NCBI GenBank assembly: GCA_029379385.1
Contig: CM055605.1
Coordinates: 17,581,001 to 17,645,000, forward strand
Direction: 5' to 3'
Length of the DNA stretch: 64,000 nt
From: Quillaja saponaria
Lineage: Eukaryota; Streptophyta; Magnoliopsida; Fabales; Quillajaceae
The first letter of the stretch is position 1; the number at the start of each line of letters is the position of its first letter. The position numbers were made by a program, and so were the translations under genes. Below are positions 24,416 through 34,561 of the stretch, in pieces. The notes under the pieces were generated by a model. It was not told the DNA's origin, searched no databases, and worked only from the letters and a program-made list of their open reading frames with translations.

Positions 24416-27400
24416 TGTTATAACCCGATAATGTAAAAATCGAGTTTTATATGCAAGGTGTTAATTTACGTTATAAAATAATGAATTAATTAAATAATAG
24501 TATAGTTAAACAAGGTTATAATTTGATATCTTAGTATACAATTTAACAAAAAAAATGTTATGTATTTGTTATCGTAAAGTAAATAACACTGTAACCAAGT
24601 AAATTCAAGTTAGTGTTATAATATATAGGTATATATTAAGATTTAATTCCCATTACAACCAAATTAAATAAATAGACAATACCATTAGATATGTGTATAT
24701 ATAAATATCAAGATTAAAAGAGGAACCACATATTAAAATATTGACCATAGCCTTAAATATCTTGTATTAGTTAATTTTTTTTATTATTATTTGTTTTGTT
24801 CCTTTTTGTTTTGTTCCTCCTATGACTGATTTTACTTCTTGAAGGTTCACGACTTTTCTTGGTTCCTCTTCTCCACTGTCCATACTTGTCCTCCTCTAAC
24901 AATTTTGGTGGTGATGCTCCAACTCTAGCCGAGAAAGAGAAGTCTTTCTTTCTTTTTTCTCCCTTGTTTCCCACTCTGTTTTAGTTTAGGGGTGGTTTAG
25001 TGAGTCAGGAGCCGCTGGTAAGTCCATGGAACGGGTGGTAGTAGCCCTATTTTAATGTTCCATGGCTGAATAGGTTACTCTATCCACCTTGCTTGAATTT
25101 AGTCTTGATTGAGGATGCTGTACACACCAGTCTTTCTTTTCTTTTCATGGCTGTTTAAGTGCTCTAATTGTTGGCATTAGCTTGAATCAATTCCTAGTCT
25201 CCAAATGCTTTCTTGTTTTCCCTTGCTGCAACTTGTCTATCATAGATTTGGAGTTTTAGCTGGGTAAAGGATTATTATCACTAACAACCATGGCAGCTAG
25301 GTGTTGAGGCTAAATTTTTTCCTTTACTTCCGTTTTTTTTCCTTGTCGGGGTTGAGAGTATAGATTCTTCTTGTTGTTTGTTTAATTCAATTTGAAGGTA
25401 AAGTGTGTGTAAGTGTGAGTTAATTGAGTGTATAACCATATTTCATAGGATGTTGTTGTCCCCTGTTTGGGCAACAACCTTGAACGATTTTACTCTTGTT
25501 GGCTGACTTGTTAAAGGCCAAGAAGAGTAGATTTCTTAGCTTAGGAGGTTACGGCATCTAGGGGCTAATAAATTTCTAGTCCGTGGAACTTAAATTAGGT
25601 GAGGGTAATTAAGTTAGTTGGGTTAGTTTAGATGAAGTATATAAGGTCTAGTTTAAAAAATTTGTACATAAGAAAAGTAAAAGAATGGTAATTTGTGAAT
25701 CAAGATACAACATGAGAATTGATTTAATAATTGTGGAATTGATAAGCTATGTGGTTGTTTCTTAAGAAATTCTTGAATGAGTAAATGAATCTTAAAAACA
25801 AAAATTCGAAATGATTGGTAATGCTGAATTAATGTGGAATTGTTTTGGTTCAAACCTTCAAAGTATCTAACTTAACTTTAAAACTGATGTGGGAGTTATT
25901 AGGAATGTTCAATTGATGTGGTATGTTGAATTTTGGGATGGATATATATATATATATATATAGATTCACACACACGTCAAAGGAGGAAATGATGCGTTTA
26001 TGGTGTTTGATAAAATGTTTGAAAGAAATTAGTTATAGTAAATTTAAGTCTTAGTGGTTAGTGTTGTTGGAGTGAATAAGAATTCATGAACAAGAGCAAA
26101 GAATGATTAGTTGATGTTGTAAGTTAAGGAATTAATGAAAATGAGTAGTGATTATGAACAAAGGAGTGTTAGTTATGAGTAAAGTGTGAGAAAATGAAGG
26201 TTAGGTGGCTTCTAAAGAGATGCAGGACCAGATTTCGTAGTTAGAAAAACCTTGTGTTTCAGGTACTTTTGGGGTTGAATTAAATCAAGAGTTCAAAAGA
26301 GAAAGTGTAGCTTAGGATCTTGAGATGTTGTCTACATAATTTTGTAAATTAGTTCCAAGTATGTTGATAATTAGAACTGTTAGACTACGGCTAGGTCATG
26401 CAGGATTTTTAGTGAACCTGTTTTAGTATAACAGACTTTAGAGGGTTTTAAATGTTTAATTATAAATATATTTATGAAGATTAGATGTTCCCAATACCTT
26501 GATAAGAAATACTGGGAAGTTTCGTAATTTAATTCCCTAGTATGAATATTTTTTAAGCCTCAGAGTCTGATATTGACAATTAGGAATTTGTGTAGTGCCC
26601 TATTTTTGGTTCATGTGAGGAATTGAGTAGGTTCAAGAGTAATTGTAGGAAAATTTTCTAAATAAAAAAGATAGATATATTTGTCTATTAATAAACTCAA
26701 CAAGCAGGAATTAGGATTTCCTTTTTCGTAGAAAAAGTTATGTTCAATTGACTAAGATAAGGGACAGAGCTGTCAAAATCCTGCATTTTACAGAATTTGA
26801 TGCAACTTCGAAGAAACACTTGTATTGATATACATTTCTAAAAATTTCAAACGATATACCTTTATAAATCTACATGTGTCTAGTATTTAACAAATTTTAC
26901 AAAACTGGATTTGGAATTTTTTAGGGAAATATATGACTATTAGATAGAACATTAGGTCCAAATCCCAAGTTTGGACAATTTCAATATCTTTAACTCACTA
27001 GTTTTTTTTTTTATCTTTTTCATAGTTTCATTATACCCTATGCATTGTCAAGACATCAAAAATGTCTCTTCATTATCAACTTTATCACATAAGATACATT
27101 TCATACTATTTGACATGTAATGACTTAATAGAAAACTTTTCATAAAGAAACCTATATAAGTTGATATATAAGCTTAGTAACTAGAAGATCATAACAATAA
27201 TGTTTATGAACTAAGTATTATTTGGAAACATGAATTTCAGTTCCATATCCTAATATGGACTTGATGAGATACGCGAACTTAAGTGTCAAGTGGCGAATGA
27301 GATTAGTTGAAGATGAGTGGTTAACTGTTACTTTTGGAGGCTAGATTATTAGGTGTAATTATATGTGTATTTGAGTAGATGTGATAAATAAATAAATAAA

Positions 27401-27950
27401 TAAAGCAGATGCAAGTATTTCAGTAATTTATTTGAATTATGTTTGTTTGATATTGATTGTAGGTTTATAAGGGCCAACAAAGTGAAATTTTCTGAGAAAT
27501 TATTTTTATTTCTAAAACTAAGATTCAGGTGCACCTAGGATATTCTGATTTAAAATCACAAGAAATTCTAATTTTGAAAAATGTTATTATTATTTTTTTT
27601 TAATTGAGTGCTCAGCCCCAATGGAATGGATTATGTATGGAGAATAATTTGTTGTGTGGGCGCGTAAATGCTCGGCAGGGAGGTGATAATGTTATGCAGG
27701 AGCTGGGTTAGTTGTTGGCATTTTGGTTGCTTTGCATGATATTATTATTCTGATTAATTTGTGATCCTATGTATCATGTAAATTGTGACTTTATGACGAT
27801 TATAATGTATACATGTAATGTGAATTAAGATATGAACAATGTTACATGATGTTACTATATATGTTATACACTTGTGTTGTGTGATGCTAGTACCCTTTGG
27901 GTACGATTTTTCACTCACAGAGTTCATAGGACTCACCACTCTCTTGTATA

Positions 27951-27990
<40 letters not shown>

Positions 27991-28455
27991 GTGACAGGAG
28001 TTCGGTACTTGGCATCACTGAGCTTGTGACTTGTCGATTGAAGTACAAGCAAGGTATTTCCGGGATCTCAGACTTGCAGTCAAGGATGAAAGTTTGTAGT
28101 CACGCTAGAACTGTGAGCTATCTAATTTTGGTATGATGTAAGAGTCTAGTTATTTGTCTTGATTAGGATGTGGACGAAGAAGAGCTCCTTGTTGTCTTAG
28201 TGTTATTGCTGCTTAAGATAATGAGCATATGTGTCTGTATTTTGAGGCATGTTCATATTGTTAGGGACATCTGCCAAAAATTTTTAGTAAATTGTTAACT
28301 GTTTTAGAAAATAAAATTTTACAATGAACTTTCGTTTTATAAAAGTTACTTTTATCCTTTGGATGGGCTAAGAGTCATGTGTGTTACTTTGTTTTGAAGT
28401 CAAGGTTACGAAGGATTTGGTTCTGGCCAATCATGTCTTTGTGAAGGGTGTGACA
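24416..28455 (+). mobile_element. Solo LTR, copy A of the long-LTR family (4040 bp)
   Basis: Starts TGTTATAACCCG and ends AAGGGTGTGACA, with the 5-base target duplication TCATA on both sides (24411-24415 and 28456-28460). The host sequence is known from the intact 3' LTR of the surrounding element, which reads straight through the insertion point. No primer-binding site, gag or pol lies inside, so this is a solo LTR left by recombination. It contains a GC-richer section near 24.77-25.35 kb, the palindrome GTACCC-TTT-GGGTAC at 27890-27904, and the family's stem sequences near 27.6 kb. The short ORFs in it are not credible genes. Confidence 0.93.
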
Positions 28456-28940
28456 TCATATGCCTAAGTAGGATTAATTGTAATTGTTAGATTCTTACTG
28501 ACTACTTAAGGTCAAACTCTGTAGTCTCTTATTTCAATCAATAATGAATATGAAACTCCTTCTCATTCCTTTGAATTCTCTATGATTTCTCTTATTTTCT
28601 CCAATTGTATCTCTTTCTTTTGCTAAATTCCTCAAATACCCATAAATACCAAAAAAAATATCTATCAAATTAGTATCAAAACCATTGATTTTGGCATTTA
28701 AGTGACATTCATAGAGCTTTAAACCAGGAATCAATGGCGGACACATATATACACCATCAACAATTTAATCAACCAGGAATGGATCGTGGGAGTGAAAGAT
28801 TCAATAACTCTGATGTTGCTTTAGGGTTCAAGAAAATAGAATTTCCATTTACTTAGCAAGAAGTTTGCATCACCAGACCTACAGAAACAATTCATAAAGA
28901 TCATAAACGGTTTGAAGCATGAAATACATCTACACTCCTT

Positions 28941-29640
28941 GTGTTTGACAAAATTACACAAAATAATAGTTTTAGTTCTTACCCTTACCACACTGATTAT
29001 AAAGCTCACTGTCACAATCTATCCTCAAGATTTCCTAGGGTTTCATGTCCTAAATTTGAAGGAGATAATTTTAGAAAATGGTTGTATGCAGTAGGACAAT
29101 CCATTGAAGAAAATGGAATAACTGAAAGTGTAAAGGTGAAATTAGTCTCTGCTAATTTGGAAGGCAGAGCTTTACAATGTCATTATTCACATATGAGGTC
29201 TATGGCAGGAAGGTTTGTAAGCTGGGGACAACACTTATGGGGATATGATTTTAAAGTTTGCTCATAGTGGAGAACCAGTAGCTAAGCTGGAAAGATTGAA
29301 GCAAAATGGTTCTTTGAAAGCATGTTAAGACTAGTTTGAGGATAACTTAAATAAGGTAACCCTTTTGGAAACTCATGTTGTAAAGCTTTTCTTGAATGAT
29401 TTAAACAAAGAGATAAAAACTCCTGCGAAGTGTTTATGAACCAAGAACCTTAATTGAGGCTATAGAATTGACCAAATTTCATGAGAAAACCTTGAATGCC
29501 ATAAACACAAAGAATCAAGCTCAATTCATAACCCAACCCTTGTTGCCTTCATTGAACTCTCCATTTGAAAAAGATAATAAAGAGGCTGAAGTGGAAAATA
29601 GTGTATTGAGTGAACGTTTGGCCTATGCAAAAGTTGAGTT
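28941..29640 (+). pseudogene. Retrotransposon gag remnant (TR-GAG element)
   Basis: The plus strand encodes a Ty3/gypsy-type gag capsid region: CPKFEGDNFRKWLYAVGQ, then KVKLVSANLEGRALQ, matching the family pattern 'P.F.G.d...W......Y' followed by 'K...A...LEG.A..W'. The usual Trp after GRALQ is Cys here. A frameshift after about 29260 and further stops break the downstream part, in which LNDLNKEIKTP-like and LIEAIELTKFHEKTL segments remain recognisable as gag C-terminal sequence. No zinc knuckle was seen. Confidence 0.8.
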
Positions 29641-29825
29641 TAATTAGTTAAAATGAAGACAGGATCTCGAATCTAAAAATGGTAGGACTTCTTATTAAGG
29701 CAGAACATGTTCCAGATACAACACTGCTACAACTAAGGTTGAAGATATAATAACCCATGTTGTTGAAGATGTCTAGTAGTTGCAGTTTCTTGTAAGGCAT
29801 TTGATGAAAGCTGGGTTGGAGTAAG

Positions 29826-30134
29826 GATGAAGTTATTAAGGAAAATGGTAACATGTTACTTTTCAAACTAGAAGTAGCAAAATATGGATATGATAATACA
29901 AGAATGCCCTGTGACTACTTAGCAATAGATAACAAAATATTGACTGAAGAGAATATTGCTGAAACCATAGTTGTAAGGTCTACTTTACTGCAGACTCTTT
30001 TTAATGCTTGTGATAATCTCTTGGCATCTAGTTTGGAAGAATATGGTATGTTGGGTATTGAGAAATTACTAGCTTTGAAACACAGTATTCAAAAACTCTC
30101 AATTTTTGCCCAAGGAATTGATGCTTTCTATTGA
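29826..30134 (+). CDS. Unidentified open frame inside the TR-GAG element
   Basis: About 100 codons stay open from roughly 29826 to a stop at 30132-30134; the first ATG in the usual frame is near 29853. The product is rich in Leu, Glu and Ala, with a probable helical core (NIAETIVVRSTLLQTLFNAC followed by SLEEYGMLGIEKLLALKHSI). No transmembrane or signal segment is evident. I do not recognise it as gag, protease or any other retrotransposon domain. It may be captured host sequence, a diverged gag tail, or chance; the frame is open in a region where the neighbouring gag is broken. Confidence 0.3.
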   Translation, partial: DEVIKENGNMLLFKLEVAKYGYDNTRMPCDYLAIDNKILTEENIAETIVVRSTLLQTLFNACDNLLASSLEEYGMLGIEKLLALKHSIQKLSIFAQGIDAFY

Positions 30135-30577
30135 GATTACCTCTTACAGTATGAGAATTTTTTTATTTTTATTTTTTAAGTGGGAAGATGGCAACAGTTC
30201 TTCACACAAAGGTTTTCAAGCTATGTTTACAAGGATTTATGTTATCAGTAGAGAAGAATTGCCAGAAAGCTTGCGCTGTTTTCAGGCAACACTTGAGGAA
30301 AAGTGTTGTCTATTTAAGGAGTATTTGATGGATACAAAAATAAAAGCAGGAACTTATTTGTAATTTCATATGCCAAAGTAAGGAATAACTGTAATTGTTA
30401 GATTCTTACTGACTACTTAAGGTCAAACTCTGTAGTCTCTCATTTTAGTCGATAATGAATATGAAACTCCTTCTCCTTCCTCTGTATTCTTTCTGATTTC
30501 TGTCCTTTTCTCTGATTCTATCTCTTTCTTTTGCTAAATTCCTCAAATATCCATAAACACCAAAAAAGTATCTGTCA

Positions 30578-32484
30578 CACTCGTTATCATACCATATGCG
30601 ACTTTTAACAACAAAAACAATTTCCTCAATGATAGGGTACCACACATAATCATGAAAGTTTTTCCGTATGCACAGACTACAATGATTAAAGGTTCTACAA
30701 AAGATTCACAAGAAGAATTTCAAAAGACTTGTCGAGATTTGGATGACAAAATGATGTGCATTTATGAGCCATGTAGATGTCATAGGGGCTGTCTACATAG
30801 GTATTGGTAAAATTTGTGCATTGGATATAAAGTTGTGTTAGTCAGTGGTTTAAATCCTAAGATTGCAGATTGACATTTGTTCTTCATATACAATAATCAC
30901 CCCGGGTTCAGGCAAGACTAGGAACCTAACTGTTTTTAGACACTTGTTAATATGACAAGTTAAGTGATTGCGACTGTTGTTAGTCAAATACTCAAGTTTA
31001 TTTTATAAGGTTAAAATTCACGCTGTTTACTGAATCTTTTTATATTTCATGCAGAAAAGAATTTTCATTTTTAATGTTTTGTTAAGCTTCTTAACATTTC
31101 AGCTTATATTCAAAACCAAATTACTGTAAAATAGGAATGTTTTGAAAATTGATTACAGTGAAGTGTTGATAAGATATAACTTGCTTATTGGAGCTAAAAA
31201 CAATTCTCCTTTATGTACTAATAACAGATGGGTATATCGTTGGTAACAATCGTAGTAGTATAGGATTGGATGATCAGTACAAAGGAAGTTGGGTTTTCTG
31301 ATAGTTTATCTAATTGTATTCCATGTTATCGTCATCTATCGTTCCCTACAATTCTCCTCCGGTAATCTCTCATTTCCATTCATGTTTTTGTAAATCTTAT
31401 TTTTTTTGCCCGTATCTTATAATCTATCTTTGCCTCTGATAGTTTCTCTCTCAAAAGTTAATGAATAATTAAAATTTTTAAAAATTCCAAAGTTTTGAAC
31501 ATAACTTTTAATTTTAGAGACGCATTTTCTGTCTTTGATAGTTCTTCCCTAAATTTACATCTTTCCTTTACTTTTCTCTTCCGCATCTCTCCATCTCTGT
31601 CCATTTTACTTTACACCTAAATTTACATCAAGAACACAAAGTCACTGTCACCCACGTCCGAAAGCCACATGTTCTATCCGTCACTGCCATGTCGCAGCCA
31701 CCGGTATCTACATTGGCACGACTAGTGGATTGCAGGTGTGTAAAGTTCTTCTGAATTTTTTCCTTTCTCTTCCTCATTTCGATCATTGAGTTACTTTTTC
31801 TTATCAGTGGCTTTCGGGCTATAAAGACAAATTTCTCTTGAAGTATTGTGTGCCCATATCAGATTATTGAATTGATTCTCCATCATCAGATTATTGTTTA
31901 TGGTTTAGTAGTTTAAAAGCTTTCATATTTCTATTGGTGCTTTTTTCATTCCTTGCGTGACCAAAGGATCAGCTTTAGTTTTATATAAATGAATAGTTTT
32001 TGTTAATACTAATGGGCATGTGTTATTGTGTTTGATTCTATTATCAATTTATCAGTACTGATAAATAGTTTTTCTTAATTTTAGGAAGTAAGTTGGTATG
32101 AAGAAAGTGGATAGTTTTTTTGCTCTTATTTCTATTTATCTTAAGAAATTAATATACAATGATCCTATAACCCCATATCACAAGGGCGGGGCTCTTCATT
32201 TTATAATAGTATAGAAGTTTATGATAATAATGAAATTCTAATAATCTATCTATTTGTTTAATAAGATCATATTTTATTAGAGTTTCTAATAATTGACTTA
32301 CGATTTCTTCTAAATTTTTTAAATGTACTTTGCTAAATACCCTCGTTAAAAAGATGATAACCCCCCATAAATTCAATCAATTTCTACTTTGTTTTTCTCT
32401 TCGCCAATTCTATATATTCGTGCAGAGTATAATTTAGAGTTATAATGTGTCGAAACAAAATCAAGAAGGAAGCAAATTTAATTT

Positions 32485-32524
<40 letters not shown>

Positions 32525-32619
32525 TTTATTTAGGACCATTTATTTCTAACGATCACAAACTAGCTTTTATGATTGATTGAAGGCCCGTTTGGACGGTGCA
32601 AACTTTATTTTATTTTATT
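30578..32619. other. Intergenic DNA with a possible first-exon fragment
   Basis: No confirmed gene. At 31250-31740 the sequence resembles a gene start: pyrimidine-rich leader, then ATG at 31689 opening MSQPPVSTLARLVDCR and a donor-like CAG|GTGTGT at 31735/31736. No downstream exon could be joined. A (TA)n tract lies at about 32487-32521. At 32581 'ggcccgtttggac' resembles the end of a hAT-type MITE, but I could not find its partner. Confidence 0.25.
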
Positions 32620-33368
32620 AAATATACATTAAGAATTATTTTTATTTATAAAATGATAATAATTGTAATTTTTTTAATAAATTGAATACAACAACCACAT
32701 GAATTTTATTTTATCTTTAATTTGATTGAATTGACAAAAATGCTCTTGAAGGTTTTTTTGTTTTTTGTTTTTTTTACAGTTTCAATAATTTATAATATTA
32801 CTCATGGATGTACTTTTTTGTAATTTACATACCAAATATGTTTAAGACTATCTAAACAATACCAAAAATAATAGATTGCAACAAAACATCTCAAACCAAC
32901 ATATCAAACCCCAAAAGTTAAACCAAACTCATTGAGTTGTTTAGTTTTTGGGCCTTGTGTGGGTAAGGAAAGAAAAAAAATTGGTTGCTTGTATGACCAG
33001 GCAAACAACTGTCTAATTCTTAGAGTGTAAAATTGTGAAGATGTATGGTCTTAGTGTGCTTCCAAGTGATTCATAGGTGATACTTGAAATACATAAGAGA
33101 AAGAAAGATCAGGTCATGCCTAGAGTCTTTCTTCGAAGCCCAAGTCAATAATAGTCTATTGAAATTTCTCATAAATCGTCGTAATTTGTTACTTCCAAGG
33201 AGTTTGAGAATTGCGGGGTTGAGCATTTGTTTTTCCAAGTTTAACATAGGTGTCGAGAAAGAAAGTGGTCAAAATTAAGGCCACAGAGGCTAAGGTAAAG
33301 ACCTTAGAAGATGTGACTAAGTCGGGTTGCGATGGTGGGATATGTTGAGCTATATGGGTGTGATTGCG
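32620..33368. repeat. Segmental duplication copy S1 (truncated)
   Basis: This stretch is homologous to 51860-52590 throughout and, in its right third (from about 33115), also to 43590-43855. Shared strings include 'gttgtttagtttttggg', 'tatgaccaggcaaac' and 'ggatatgttgagctat'. Homology stops at about 33368, shortly before a retroelement starting at 33405. The peptide-coding part found in the other two copies is absent here. Confidence 0.9.
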
Positions 33369-33644
33369 ATCTCAACAAAATGATCCATTAGAAACGCATG
33401 TGTGTGATGGGGAATAAGTATATCCATAAATTAGGGTTGATTGGAAAATTAATATATGTATTAGGGTTTAATTATAATTCATGAGCAAACTACTCAAAAC
33501 CTTAGATAGAACTTCCAAACAATAAAGTTATCAAGGTTCATGAGCCAACTGACAAAGTTGTTGAAGGCCAACATATAACATTTAAAGTCGTTTAAGTTGA
33601 CTTGCCAAAACCAGAATCACAATATGGTGAGATTCAAGTTGACG

Positions 33645-34561
33645 AAAGGGAATCAGTTTAGGAAGTTGTACAAGAGACAAAAATTGAAGAAGAGATTGAA
33701 GAAGTTGGTATTTCAGAACTGAAGCCATAGTCAATATTTGATATTCCAAAACCAAGGTCAAAGCCAATTGTTAACAAGTCAAAATCTGCGAATAAGCTTA
33801 TAGCTTGATATACTCCACATGCAGGCATGACTGGTTGGAGAAATGGATAACCAAACTTCCGTACTCCTAATTTCCAATCAAAGAAACACATATGACCTTT
33901 GACCAAACTAGAAGTCAAAAGGAAAATTTTATAAAACAAAACATAAGTAAGGCTCATTTACTCATATGCAAAATGATTTAACTAAATTTCGGTAGAAGTT
34001 CCTCATAAAGTGGAACATGCCTGATAGTACAAACATATATACCTTAACACTCAACCACCCAACCACTCAACCACTCAACCACTCAACAACAATAACAATA
34101 TCTAAAGGGAATCAGTTTAGGAAGTTTGTACAAGAGACAAAAATGAAGAAGAGATTGAAGAAGTTGGTATTTCAGAACTGAAGCCATAGTCAATATTTGA
34201 TATCCAAAACCAGGGTCAAAGCCAATTGTTAACAAGTCAAAATCTGCGAATAAGCTTATAGCTTGTTATACTCCACATGCAGGCATGACTGGTTGGAGAA
34301 ATGGATAACCAAACTTCCGTAATCCTAATTTCCAATCAAAGAAACACATATGACCTTTGACCAAACTAGAAGTCAAAAGGAAAATTTTATAAAACAAAAC
34401 ATAAGTAAGGCTCATTTACTCATATGCAAAATGATTTAACTAAATTTCGGTAGAAGTTCCTCATAAAGTGGAACATGCCTGATAGTACAAACATATATAC
34501 CTTAACACTCAACCACTCAACCACTCAACCACTCAACCACTCAACAACAATAACAATATCT
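33645..34561. repeat. ~460 bp tandem duplication with a (CAACCACTC)n minisatellite
   Basis: Unit 1 is 33645-34104 and unit 2 is 34105-34561, both starting 'aaagggaatcagtttagga'. They are nearly identical apart from a few substitutions and one-base indels. Each unit contains the junction between the host element and solo LTR copy B, so the duplication is younger than the insertion of that LTR. Each unit ends with a 9-base minisatellite (CAACCACTC) repeated about four times. Confidence 0.95.

Larger units (their letters stand above)
24371..30577 (+). mobile_element. Gag-only LTR retrotransposon (TR-GAG-like) with a solo LTR nested in its 5' LTR
   Basis: The 3' LTR is 30326-30577 (252 bp, TGATGGATAC... 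...TATCTGTCA). The 5' LTR starts at 24371 (TGATAGGTAC), is interrupted after 24415 by another element, and resumes at 28456-28667 (...TATCTATCA). Removing the insertion and one target duplication gives 252 bp, exactly the 3' LTR length. A decayed primer-binding site (TAGTATCAAAACC) follows at about 28671. Flanking bases TACTC and CACTC agree at four of five positions. The interior is only 1.66 kb and carries gag but no protease, reverse transcriptase or integrase, so mobilisation would need a partner. This matches the TR-GAG class of non-autonomous elements. Confidence 0.93.

Noticed and set aside
32581..32600. hAT-type MITE end (ggcccgtttggac)
   Set aside because: Only one possible terminus was seen; no matching inverted end or 8-base target duplication was found, so it is not listed as an element.
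33645..34561. CRISPR-like or satellite array
   Set aside because: It is a two-unit tandem duplication with a short minisatellite; there are no regularly spaced spacers, and this is plant nuclear DNA.
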